The notes beneath the pieces were generated by a model, which ran no database searches, was not told the DNA's origin, and was given only the letters and a program-made list of their open reading frames with translations. DNA of 6,434 bases. Origin: Frankiales bacterium. GTDB taxonomy: Bacteria > Actinomycetota > Actinomycetes > Mycobacteriales > SCTD01. The position numbers and the translations under genes were made by a program. Of the stretch, positions 1 through 6,434 are shown in pieces. Position 1 is the stretch's first letter. Each line of letters opens with the position of its first letter. Location: positions 1-6,434 of the forward strand of contig JAODNB010000049.1 in the NCBI GenBank assembly GCA_025464795.1, given 5' to 3'.

Positions 1-400
1 CCGGCTGCGCGGCATGCGCGCCTGGGAGCCCCGGGCCCGAGAGCTCCTCGAGCGCTTCGAGCTCGCGGGCGCTGCCGACCGGGTGACCGCCGGGTTCAGC
101 CACGGCATGGGCCGCCGGCTGTCCGTCCTCCTCGCCGCCTTCCACTAGCCTCGCCTGCTGCTGCTCGACGAGCCCTTCGACGGCGTCGACCCCCTCGGCG
201 TGGAGGCCACCCTCGAGGTGGTCCGTCAGGCCCGTGCCACCGGAACAGCCGTGCTCGTGTCGACCCACCTGCTCCACCTCGCGGTAGAGGCTTGCGAGGA
301 GGCCGTCGTGCTGAAGGGCGGTCGCGTCGTCGGCGCTGCGCCCGCCTCCGAGCTGACCGGCGAGGCCGGGCGGGACCGCTATCGCTCGCTCATCTCGTGA
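1..400 (+). pseudogene. ABC transporter ATP-binding protein, 3' part, interrupted by an in-frame TAG
   Basis: This is the C-terminal half of an ABC ATPase whose start, Walker A and Q-loop lie off the left edge. Reading from base 2 in one frame gives a signature-like motif (FSHGMGRRL, about bases 98-124), Walker B with the catalytic glutamate and D-loop (LLLLDEPFDGVDP, about 152-190), an H-loop (VSTHLL, about 257-274) and a stop at 398-400. A TAG at 146-148 breaks this frame, eight codons before the Walker B Asp-Glu. The signature-to-Walker B spacing is that of functional ABC ATPases, so there is no indel; a single C-to-T change in a CAG (Gln) codon would suffice. Codons on both sides keep strong third-position G/C. 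A restart at GTG 200 would give only 66 residues without Walker B. The gene overlaps the permease by GTGA and should encode its ATPase partner. Sequence error or readthrough remain alternatives to a true pseudogene. Confidence 0.8.
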
Positions 401-1905
401 CGACGTCCGCCCTCACCCAGCTCCGTGCCCTGTTCCGCCTGCGCTGGCAGATGATCCGCAGCGACAGCGTCCGCGTCGCCATGATCCTCGTGCTGGTCTT
501 CCTCGGCTGGCTGATGCTGCTCGTCGCGGGCAGCGCCTCGCGGCTCGAGCCGGCCGCTGTGACGACCGCCGTCGAGCTCGCGCCTCAGGCCTTCCTCGGC
601 TTCGGCCTCCTTGCGATCATCGCTCCGCTCACGGCGGGCGGGGGGAACGACGTGTTGCCGCCGGACCAGCTCGTGGCCTTCCCGGTCAAGCCGCGCACGC
701 AGTTCCTGGGCGGGATCGCGCTCGCACCGATCAACCTCGTGTGGCTGCTCCAGATCCTCGCCCTCATCGCGGAGACCGCGTTCTTGACCGCTGGTGGCAA
801 CCGTCTGGCGGGGGCTGCCACCTCCTTGGCGTACGTCGCGGCGATCACCGCACTCGGGCAGGCCGCGGCGTGGACGGTGGTCGGGCTGCGTCAGTCGCGA
901 CGCGGTCGCACGGTCGTGGCGTTCACCGGTGCCGGGATCCTGCTGGCCGTGCTCGTCCTCGTGAAGACCGGGCTGGGCACGGACCTCCTCGACCACAGCC
1001 CCACGCGAGCGGTCATCGACGGGATCTCAGCAGGTGCGGACGGCGCCTGGGGCCGGTGGGCCCTCACCACGGGCGCACTGGCAGCGGTCGCGGTCCTCAG
1101 CCTGGCCCTCGGCGCGCGGACGTGCGGATGGGCGCTCCGCCGACCAGGGGACGCGGGAGCCCAGCGGGCCTCTCGGGTCGTGCCCCGTCGCGCCGCACAC
1201 GCGTCGCCGCTTCGCACCCTCGTGGCCGTGGACCGCGCCAGCGTGTGGCGGGCCCCGGCCCTGCGTCGAGGCGGCATCGTGCTGGCCGTGCTCCCCAGCG
1301 CAGCCGCGGCAGGAGCACAGGTCCCGTCGGAGTCGCTCATCATCCTGCCGGGACTGGTCGCCGCCGGAGCGGGTCTGCTGTTCGGCATCAACGCCTTCTG
1401 CCTCGACGCCGGCGGTGCGGTTCTGCTCGCCTCACTCCCCCACGATCCGCGCCTCATCGCCCGTTCTAAGGCTCTCGTGCTCACCGAGACCGTGGTCGGA
1501 GCGGCGGCGCTCACCGTCGTGGCCGGGTTCGTACGCAGTCCGGGCTCACCCACCACCACGCAGGTGATCGCGATCGTTCTGAGCGCCCTCACGTGCTCGG
1601 CGATCGTGGTGGCTCGAGGCATGGCGGGGTCGGTCCGCAGGCCGCACAAGGCAGAGCTCCAGGGTCCGCGCGACGCCGTCGCTCCTCCGGGCGCGCTCAC
1701 CCTTGCTTCGGCCGGCCTGGTCCTGCCGACGATCATCGCCGGAGTCGTCTTCCAGGGCTCGTCCGCGACCGACGTGTGGTGGGCCCCGCTCGCGGTGACC
1801 GTGCCGCTCCTGGCCCTGTGCGCCTGGTCGCTGCATCGGTCTATGGGGCGCTACGCCGACCCCGTCATCCGGTCGCGCATCGTGCAGGTCGTCTCGGCCG
1901 GTTAG
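397..1905 (+). CDS. ABC transporter permease, large polytopic membrane protein
   Basis: A 502-residue integral membrane protein, presumed to be the transmembrane subunit paired with the ATPase just upstream. The GTG start at 397 overlaps the ATPase stop (GTGA, 397-400), a normal coupled arrangement. The frame is open from further upstream, but those codons lie inside the ATPase gene and give an Arg-rich, implausible N-terminus. About ten to twelve hydrophobic segments are visible, roughly at residues 28-46, 65-80, 110-130, 140-163, 173-192, 222-240, 292-307, 313-345, 363-379, 388-407, 434-453 and 460-478. A basic loop around 247-291 divides the protein into two membrane halves. There is no signal peptide or solute-binding motif, and the layout suits a fused ABC-2-type exporter permease. 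Substrate unknown. No strong Shine-Dalgarno precedes the GTG, so translation probably depends on ribosomes finishing the ATPase gene, which the upstream TAG could disturb. The gene itself looks intact. Confidence 0.8.
   Translation: MTTSALTQLRALFRLRWQMIRSDSVRVAMILVLVFLGWLMLLVAGSASRLEPAAVTTAVELAPQAFLGFGLLAIIAPLTAGGGNDVLPPDQLVAFPVKPRTQFLGGIALAPINLVWLLQILALIAETAFLTAGGNRLAGAATSLAYVAAITALGQAAAWTVVGLRQSRRGRTVVAFTGAGILLAVLVLVKTGLGTDLLDHSPTRAVIDGISAGADGAWGRWALTTGALAAVAVLSLALGARTCGWALRRPGDAGAQRASRVVPRRAAHASPLRTLVAVDRASVWRAPALRRGGIVLAVLPSAAAAGAQVPSESLIILPGLVAAGAGLLFGINAFCLDAGGAVLLASLPHDPRLIARSKALVLTETVVGAAALTVVAGFVRSPGSPTTTQVIAIVLSALTCSAIVVARGMAGSVRRPHKAELQGPRDAVAPPGALTLASAGLVLPTIIAGVVFQGSSATDVWWAPLAVTVPLLALCAWSLHRSMGRYADPVIRSRIVQVVSAG
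1902..1905. other. Tail-to-tail overlap of convergent stop codons
   Basis: The plus-strand permease ends with TAG at 1903-1905 and the minus-strand glycosyltransferase ends with TAA read from 1904 to 1902. The two coding regions therefore share 4 bp. There is no intergenic DNA between the convergent units, and I see no GC hairpin followed by a T tract around the junction, so any termination signal must lie inside the opposing coding sequence. Confidence 0.9.
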
Positions 1906-3005
1906 CCCTCGAGCAGCGTCCTCAGTCGTCGGGCCAGCACGTCCCACTGCCACTCGCGCACGACCCACTCCCGTCCGGCGGCACCGACAGCGCGCGAGCG
2001 CTCCCGGTCGGCCAGGTAGCCGACGACCGCAGTGGCGACCTCGGTCACCGAGGTCCCGTCGACGATGGTGCCCGTCACCCCGTCGAGCACCGCATCCGGC
2101 GAGCCGCCCGACCTCCCGGCGACGACGGGGAGCCCCGTCGCCGAGGCCTCGGTGAACACGATCCCCAAGCCCTCGACCTCGAGGCCCGCGAACCGCGACC
2201 GGCACGGCATCGCGAACACGTCGCCTGCGTCGTAGTGCGCCGGAAGCTCCTCCCACGGCACTGATCCGGTGAGCACCACGTCGTCCGCGACGCCGGAGGC
2301 GGCCGCGAGCTGGTGCAGGTGGCCGGAGTGCGGACCGCCTCCTACCAGGAGCAGGGCGGCGTCAGGGATCTCCTTCTGCACAAGGGGAAGCGCTCGGATC
2401 AGGACGTCCTGCCCCTTGCGGGGCACCAGCCGCGAGACGCACACGATCACCGGTCGGTCGCTCAGCCCCAGGCGCGTGCGCACCTGCTCTCCTCCGGCCC
2501 CGGGCCGGAAGAGCGTGGTGTCGACGCCCGTCGGCAGGCGCTCCATCCGGACGCCGTCGAACACCCCTGCGAGCCGGGCCCGGGTGTACTCCCCGAGGAA
2601 GGTCGCGACGTCGAGGTGCCGGCCGATCCGATGCAGCAGCTGACGGGACCCGGGCAACCCCGCCCACATCACCTCGTGGCCGTGCGTGGAGGCGACGGCG
2701 CGCAGACCCAGTCCACCGGCGAGGAGACCGAGGGGCGCGGAGGCACCGAACCAGACCCGGTCGCAGCCCTCGGACCTGGCCAGCGCCCGGGTCTCCCGGA
2801 GCACCGAGGGTGTCGGGAGCAGCACGGACGTGGGGTTGCGGATGACGGGGAAGGGCTGCGCGGCGTCGAACGCCGCGGAGCCCTTCCAGGTGGAGGCGTA
2901 GACGACCACCTCGCCGTCGGGCTGACGGGTGGCCAACGAGTGGACGTACGCCTGGATCCCGCCGGGGCGGGGTGGGAAGTCGTTGGTGACGACCAGCGTC
3001 CTCAC
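1902..3005 (-). CDS. pimB: PimB'-like GT4 mannosyltransferase (phosphatidylinositol mannoside synthesis)
   Basis: A 367-residue GT-B fold glycosyltransferase of family GT4. Actinobacterial PimB' uses GDP-mannose to add the second mannose to the inositol of PIM1, forming PIM2, at the cytoplasmic face of the membrane. Visible here are the N-terminal TNDFPPRPGGIQ segment with the Gly-Gly acceptor/nucleotide loop (residues 15-16), THGHEV (107-112), SRLVPRKGQD with Arg192 and Lys197 for the donor phosphates (191-200), and the EX7E motif EGLGIVFTE (Glu278, Glu286). These segments resemble, from memory, the Corynebacterium glutamicum PimB' sequence. I chose GTG 3005 because it gives the family start VRTLVVTNDF, overlaps the upstream protease stop as GTGA, and has a GGGAG 11 nt upstream. 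Starts at 3023 or further out would only add a short Ala-rich tail. It is the last gene of the minus-strand operon. The PIM acceptor is inferred; a related GT4 mannosyltransferase is the main alternative. Confidence 0.82.
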   Translation of the reverse strand: MRTLVVTNDFPPRPGGIQAYVHSLATRQPDGEVVVYASTWKGSAAFDAAQPFPVIRNPTSVLLPTPSVLRETRALARSEGCDRVWFGASAPLGLLAGGLGLRAVASTHGHEVMWAGLPGSRQLLHRIGRHLDVATFLGEYTRARLAGVFDGVRMERLPTGVDTTLFRPGAGGEQVRTRLGLSDRPVIVCVSRLVPRKGQDVLIRALPLVQKEIPDAALLLVGGGPHSGHLHQLAAASGVADDVVLTGSVPWEELPAHYDAGDVFAMPCRSRFAGLEVEGLGIVFTEASATGLPVVAGRSGGSPDAVLDGVTGTIVDGTSVTEVATAVVGYLADRERSRAVGAAGREWVVREWQWDVLARRLRTLLEG

Positions 3006-4234
3006 CGGCGCAGCCGCTCCCACTCACGGGCGAGGGCGATCCGCTGGGGACCGCTCGGGTGGGTGAAGAACAAGTTGTAGACGAAAGGGTTCGGGTCGAG
3101 GTCGCTCAGGTTCGTCGTCGACAGCCGCCGCTGGCTCGCGACGTAGGTGTCGAGATCGCCTGTCAGGTCGAGGGAGTGCAGGTCCGCCCGCGCCTCGATG
3201 TGGCGCGAGAGGAGGTTCGTCATCGGAGCGATGAGCAACGGCGTCAGCACTGCGAGGAACAGCACGAGGGGCACCACGCGAGGGTCCCCGGGTGACGGCG
3301 CACCGACCCGGCGGAGGAGCGGCGCCCACGTCAGCAGCAGGAACAGGGCGCAGATGCCTGCACCTGCGCCGAAGGCTCCGATGACCGTCCCGTGCAGCAC
3401 GTCCTGCCTCTTCGCGTGACCGAGCTCGTGAGCGACGATCAGCTCCACCTCAGCGGGCGGAGCTGTCTTGATGAGGGTGTCGTACAGGACGATGCGACGC
3501 GTCGATCCGAACCCGCTGACGTAGGCGTTCAGGGCTGTGGTGCGCCGCGAGGCGTCCGCGACAAGGACGTCCTTCACCGGCACGGAGTCCTTGGCCGCCA
3601 GCTGGAGCAGGTCGGTGCGCAGCTGTCCGGCCGGCAGCGACGTGAAGTGGTTGAAGGCCGGCTCGACCACGATCGGGTAGACGAAGCTGCCCAGCAGCAC
3701 CAGCACAGCAGCAGTCATCCCGCCCCACGCCCACCAGGTCGCCGGGAACCTGCGAGCGAGCCCGACCACAGCGACGACGACGAGCGAGGTCATGACGACC
3801 CGGACTCCGAGCCCGCGCAGCAGGTCATCGGTCCAGCCGGACCAGCTCGACGTCGACAGCCCGTAGCGGCGCTGCACCCTCTCGGCCTGGATGTCGAGCG
3901 GCAGCGTCGCCAGCTGGCTCAGAGCGAACACGAGGGCAACGGCCCCCACCGCCTTGACGGTCCAGTGTCCGGGAACGGCGGCGACCAGGCGAGAGCCGAG
4001 TCTCGTCAGGCCGAGCAGTGCGACGGCAAGAACCCCTACCAGCAGGGAGAAGTAGGCCGGCGGGCGGACGGCGGCGTGGTACGCGCGTTCCCGCGCGATC
4101 TCGGCCGGAGCGAAGTCGCGGAGGAGGTCGACGTGCGGGTGAGCACCCGGCAGGACGGGGAACGGGACCGTCAGGACGATCGTGACTGCCACAGCGACCA
4201 GGCACCCGACCAGGGCGAGTGCAGCCAGCTTCAC
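3002..4234 (-). CDS. M48 family integral-membrane zinc metalloprotease (Ste24/CAAX-protease type)
   Basis: A 410-residue membrane metalloendopeptidase. The catalytic HELGH motif is at residues 269-273, and the third zinc ligand is probably Glu347 in SRHIEARAD (343-351), matching the Ste24 arrangement of HExxH followed by an E...AD motif between membrane segments. Hydrophobic segments lie near 5-27, 60-79, 93-112, 144-160, 169-190, 284-302 and 320-341, and the N-terminal half has the look of the M48 N-terminal membrane domain. The C-terminal FFTHPSGPQRIAL resembles the conserved HP...RI ending of M48 proteins. Length is typical for Ste24-like proteins. Bacterial members are thought to cleave membrane or misfolded proteins; prenylated substrates are not expected here. 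Start GTG 4234 overlaps the upstream stop (GTGA) and lacks an obvious Shine-Dalgarno, implying translational coupling; the stop overlaps the pimB-like start. The natural substrate is unknown. Confidence 0.88.
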   Translation of the reverse strand: MKLAALALVGCLVAVAVTIVLTVPFPVLPGAHPHVDLLRDFAPAEIARERAYHAAVRPPAYFSLLVGVLAVALLGLTRLGSRLVAAVPGHWTVKAVGAVALVFALSQLATLPLDIQAERVQRRYGLSTSSWSGWTDDLLRGLGVRVVMTSLVVVAVVGLARRFPATWWAWGGMTAAVLVLLGSFVYPIVVEPAFNHFTSLPAGQLRTDLLQLAAKDSVPVKDVLVADASRRTTALNAYVSGFGSTRRIVLYDTLIKTAPPAEVELIVAHELGHAKRQDVLHGTVIGAFGAGAGICALFLLLTWAPLLRRVGAPSPGDPRVVPLVLFLAVLTPLLIAPMTNLLSRHIEARADLHSLDLTGDLDTYVASQRRLSTTNLSDLDPNPFVYNLFFTHPSGPQRIALAREWERLRR

Positions 4235-5562
4235 GTGAGCACGCTGACCAGGTAGGCCCGCCAGGCACGGGTGACCTCCGGCACGGTCAGGTGCAGGTGA
4301 TGCCGGACGGCCCGCCCGAGCGCCCCGGGCCTGCTGTCGGCACCAGCCTCCCGGTAGACCTGCAGCACGGTGCTCTGGCCATAGGTCTTCGCCATCCAGA
4401 CGACAGCGAGCCAGCTCATCTCGTAGGTCTGCGCGAGGTCCTTGCGGGATCCGTCGAAGTCACCGTCGAGCGGCAGCCGCGTGGGCAGCTTGCCGCCGCG
4501 GACGTCTGCGCGCAGCTCCTCGGCGGACAGCGAGAGCGGCAGGTCGACGCCCAGGTAGCCCACGTAGTCGGCCAGGCCCTCGACGAACCAGGTCGGGACC
4601 TGCGGCCCGGTCGAGGCGCGGCTGGCCACGTGCGTGATCTCGTGAGCCAGCACGACCCGCCGGCCCAGCGCGCCGAGCGACCTGAAGTTGCTGGGGTTGA
4701 TCAGCACGCGGTCCCCGACGGGGTGGTAACCGGCTCCCGGCGAGACCAGCTCGGCGGTCGCCAGTGCGGCGATCTGGCTCAGGTCCCCCGAGTCAGGGAC
4801 GATGCTCGCCAGCTCCTTCTCGCTGTCGGGCACCAGGAGCACGACGCGCCGTCCCCAGCCCCTGCCCCACACGGCTGTGGCGCGGGGCACCGCCGCGTCG
4901 CACTCGACGACGAGCTGGCGCACCAGGGCGGCGTTCTTCGGATGGCCCAGCACCAGGCACGAGGCGCCCCGGGCCAGCACGACGGGGCCGCCGTCCCACA
5001 GGTCACGAGAGGTGGGATGACCCATACGGGCGAAGTCGTCTTCCGCCCCGAGGTACCAGCGACCGCCGCGCTCGACGAAGGTGAGGCCCTGAGGCTGGAC
5101 GGTGGGCGACCGGTCGAACCCGGTGAGGGCGTAGTGCAGCGTGACGTTGGGCGACCACCAGACCCCCCTCAGCGCGTCGAGGGCGGCTGTGTGCCTCCGC
5201 TCCCTCGTGGGGTCGAGGTCGTAGCGCCAGGTCGCGAGGGGCACCACTCCCAGGGCGTCGAACAGCGCTCCCTGCCGGGCTTGGAACGCTCGCGCACCCG
5301 GGTCGACAGTGGCGAGGAAGGCGTCTTTGTCCTTGTGCAGCACGGCAGCGGCACGGGTGGCCAGCAGCTGGCGGACGGCCAGGGTGCGCACCGACACCCC
5401 GTTGCGCGCGTTGGCGGCCAGCACCGGCGCCGAGGACGAGCGGGCCGGCGCCTCGGGAGCGGGCCGGAGCACCACCGCGCTCACGACCCCCACCGTCAGC
5501 TGGACCGCCAGGGCGAGCCCCAGGACCCGCTCGCGTCGACGTCGGAGCGCGAGGGACGGCAC
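4231..5562 (-). CDS. Membrane-anchored gluzincin (peptidase MA-like) metalloprotease
   Basis: A 443-residue protein with a basic N-terminus (about residues 7-12), one hydrophobic segment at about 13-33 and a Pro/Ala/Ser-rich linker. It is probably a signal anchor with the remainder outside the membrane. Residues about 56-180 form a compact alpha/beta-looking region (Trp, Tyr and charged residues ending in RGGRWYLGAEDDF) that could be an NTF2-like domain; this is only a guess. The C-terminal half carries HEITH (307-311) and a downstream Glu328 in WFVEGLADY, the zinc-ligand layout of gluzincins, with HExxH, a 16-residue gap and E. Two cysteines (202, 221) lie in the presumed extracytoplasmic part and could pair. 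Start GTG 5562 has an AGTAGG ribosome site 8 nt upstream that contains the previous gene's stop. The stop overlaps the M48 start. The substrate is unknown; regulatory or cell-wall proteolysis are both possible. Confidence 0.8.
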   Translation of the reverse strand: MPSLALRRRRERVLGLALAVQLTVGVVSAVVLRPAPEAPARSSSAPVLAANARNGVSVRTLAVRQLLATRAAAVLHKDKDAFLATVDPGARAFQARQGALFDALGVVPLATWRYDLDPTRERRHTAALDALRGVWWSPNVTLHYALTGFDRSPTVQPQGLTFVERGGRWYLGAEDDFARMGHPTSRDLWDGGPVVLARGASCLVLGHPKNAALVRQLVVECDAAVPRATAVWGRGWGRRVVLLVPDSEKELASIVPDSGDLSQIAALATAELVSPGAGYHPVGDRVLINPSNFRSLGALGRRVVLAHEITHVASRASTGPQVPTWFVEGLADYVGYLGVDLPLSLSAEELRADVRGGKLPTRLPLDGDFDGSRKDLAQTYEMSWLAVVWMAKTYGQSTVLQVYREAGADSRPGALGRAVRHHLHLTVPEVTRAWRAYLVSVLT

Positions 5563-5570
5563 GCGCGGAG

Positions 5571-5576
5571 CCTACT
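5571..5576 (-). promoter_or_regulatory. Ribosome binding site containing the upstream stop codon
   Basis: On the minus strand AGTAGG (5576 to 5571) differs from AGGAGG at one base and sits 8 nt before the GTG at 5562. Its TAG (5574-5572) is the stop codon of the lipoprotein gene. It supports the chosen start of the gluzincin gene and suggests termination-reinitiation coupling. Confidence 0.6.
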
Positions 5577-6303
5577 TGCCGCCCGACGTCCCTCGAGCCC
5601 GCACAGCTGCGAGGGCAGAGTCCGCAGCCGCGAGCGTCGCGCTCTGCGCCCGGATCGGTCCTTCGACAGAGCTGACCGCTTCCCCGAGCCTGGTTCGGGC
5701 CGCGGCGAGCGCAGGCCGCTGGTCCTCCACCATCACCTGGTAGGCAGCGCTGCCCTCCTCGGGTGAGCGGTACCAGGGCGTCACGGCGCGCGTGATCCAC
5801 AGCGACTCGAAACCGTCCAGTGCCACGTACTGGGGCCAGACGCCGTTCGCGCGGACCCGGAAGGCCTCCACCGCGACGGCTTCCCGGCTGCCGTTCGTCA
5901 CGACCCGCAGCAGGGCGGCTCGCGCCGGCCCGTCGACGGCGACGCTGGCCGCCGTCAGCGAGGTCAGGGCCGAGCGGTACGCCGCGAGGAACCCGGTCAG
6001 AGCCCGCAAGCGCCCAGCCACCGCTCCCTCCAGCGGTTGGGCCTTCCGGTGCGAGGTACGGGCTTCGGGGCCGTGCCCGGTGAAGCAGACGGCGTCTGTC
6101 GCGTCGAGGGCGGTGGCGGCGACCTCGACCGCCTCCACCGCGCGCAGGACGGCCTTGCGGTCCGTCGCGACGGTCTGCACCGCCGTGTCAAGCCGGTCGA
6201 GCGGGCCGGCCGTCGCCGCGACGTGCGCGTTCCCGCCGGCGCTTCCGCCGCTCGCGCAGCCGGCGATCAGGAGCAGGACCAGGGCGGGGGCAGCGCGCCT
6301 CAG
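5572..6303 (-). CDS. Secreted lipoprotein of unknown function, apparent CTG start
   Basis: I do not recognise the family. From CTG 6303 the product is 243 residues with a textbook lipoprotein signal: Arg2-Arg3, a hydrophobic core (about 4-14) and the lipobox LIAGC with Cys16 as the lipidated residue, followed by a Gly/Ser-rich spacer. The mature protein is mostly Ala-rich helix (about 36-66, 94-122 and 197-232) with an aromatic-rich segment (Trp156, Trp169, Trp177). The first ATG, GTG or TTG in frame is GTG 6180, at residue 42, which would delete the signal peptide. Upstream to the window edge the frame has no ATG, GTG or TTG. CTG 6303 overlaps the preceding gene's stop as CTGA and has AGGCGG six bases upstream, so initiation there is likely. 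It is separated from the gluzincin gene by 9 nt. Likely anchored in the membrane and exposed outside; a partner role to the downstream protease is inference only. Confidence 0.75.
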   Translation of the reverse strand: MRRAAPALVLLLIAGCASGGSAGGNAHVAATAGPLDRLDTAVQTVATDRKAVLRAVEAVEVAATALDATDAVCFTGHGPEARTSHRKAQPLEGAVAGRLRALTGFLAAYRSALTSLTAASVAVDGPARAALLRVVTNGSREAVAVEAFRVRANGVWPQYVALDGFESLWITRAVTPWYRSPEEGSAAYQVMVEDQRPALAAARTRLGEAVSSVEGPIRAQSATLAAADSALAAVRARGTSGGK

Positions 6304-6434
6304 CGGTCGCCGCCTGGCGTCGTCCCGAGCAGCACGTCGGCCCAGCCAGGTACGGAGGCACGCGTCTTCACGCCGTCCCGCTCCGCCGCGCTGATCCGCT
6401 TGCGGGGGGCCGGGTCCGGGACGACCCTGAGCCG
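6300..6434 (-). CDS. C-terminal end of an unrecognised protein
   Basis: The last 44 codons of a gene that enters from the right edge and stops with TGA at 6302-6300. The frame begins RLRVVPDPAPRKRIS and ends GWADVLLGTTPGGDR. Forty of 44 sense codons end in G or C, while the competing lipoprotein frame over the same bases is much poorer in G/C at third positions, so this is the coding frame here. The fragment has no transmembrane segment and no catalytic motif that I can name. It shares a CTGA overlap with the lipoprotein gene and is presumably the preceding gene of the same operon. The short length prevents a family call. Confidence 0.6.
   Translation of the reverse strand, partial: RLRVVPDPAPRKRISAAERDGVKTRASVPGWADVLLGTTPGGDR
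6310..6315 (-). promoter_or_regulatory. Ribosome binding site for the lipoprotein gene
   Basis: AGGCGG on the minus strand (6315 to 6310) matches AGGAGG at five of six bases and is separated by six bases from CTG 6303. It lies inside the end of the upstream coding region. It is the main local evidence for initiation at CTG rather than at GTG 6180. Confidence 0.55.

Noticed and set aside
292..396. N-terminal extension of the permease from ATG 292
   Set aside because: The 35 extra residues are Arg-rich and lie inside the ATPase frame; GTG 397 in the GTGA overlap fits the pattern seen at other junctions here.
200..400. Stand-alone 66-residue gene starting at GTG 200
   Set aside because: It contains only the H-loop end of an ABC ATPase and is simply the part after the in-frame TAG, continuous in frame with the upstream motifs.
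891..1736. Minus-strand open frame (281 codons) opposite the permease
   Set aside because: It has an Arg/Ala/Thr/Pro-rich translation without motifs, and the plus strand encodes a regular polytopic membrane protein here.
3006..3023. Earlier GTG start (3023) for the PimB'-like gene
   Set aside because: It adds only six residues absent from the usual family N-terminus; GTG 3005 gives the expected start and a GTGA overlap.
2313..3080. Plus-strand open frame across the glycosyltransferase gene
   Set aside because: It is antisense to an enzyme with all GT4 motifs in order and its own translation has no recognisable features.
3392..4255. Plus-strand open frame antisense to the M48 protease
   Set aside because: The translation is compositionally biased and featureless, while the minus strand encodes a complete Ste24-like protease across the same bases.
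4219..5766. Long plus-strand open frame (515 codons) antisense to the gluzincin gene
   Set aside because: Its product is low-complexity Gln/Arg/Gly/His-rich without any fold or motif, and it lies opposite a gene with clear catalytic motifs, membrane anchor and coupled starts. Long antisense open frames are common in GC-rich DNA.
5572..6180. Lipoprotein gene starting at GTG 6180
   Set aside because: This would drop a clear signal peptide and lipobox encoded immediately upstream in the same frame.

Overview
The window comes from a GC-rich actinobacterium. Nearly every real codon ends in G or C, GTG starts are the rule, and genes are packed with almost no intergenic DNA. A close match to the actinobacterial PimB' mannosyltransferase points to an organism that makes phosphatidylinositol mannosides. 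A Nocardioides-like or related lineage is plausible, but the genus cannot be fixed from this sequence alone.

Left part, plus strand (1-1905): the 3' portion of an ABC transporter ATPase gene is followed, with a GTGA overlap, by a 502-residue polytopic permease. The ATPase frame holds an in-frame TAG at 146-148, exactly between the signature motif and Walker B. The frame and the motif spacing are otherwise intact, so this is a point nonsense change in an otherwise well-preserved gene, or a sequence error.

Right part, minus strand (6434 down to 1902): a tightly packed run of five genes is read right to left. They are the C-terminus of an unrecognised protein, a small lipoprotein of unknown function, a membrane-anchored gluzincin metalloprotease (HEITH...E), an integral-membrane M48/Ste24-type metalloprotease (HELGH...E), and a PimB'-type glycosyltransferase. 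The junctions are a CTGA overlap, a 9-nt gap whose Shine-Dalgarno contains the previous stop codon, a GTGA overlap and another GTGA overlap. This is almost certainly one transcript. Its products concern the cell envelope: lipid mannosylation, membrane proteolysis, extracytoplasmic proteolysis and an anchored lipoprotein.

The two convergent units meet tail to tail with stop codons that overlap by 4 bp at 1902-1905, leaving no space for a dedicated terminator. The most notable points are the nonsense codon in the ATPase and the lipoprotein, whose signal peptide can only be translated from a CTG start (or by another unusual route). No RNA genes, CRISPR arrays, insertion sequences or clear repeats were seen. 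No stretch over about 10 bases lies outside a gene.
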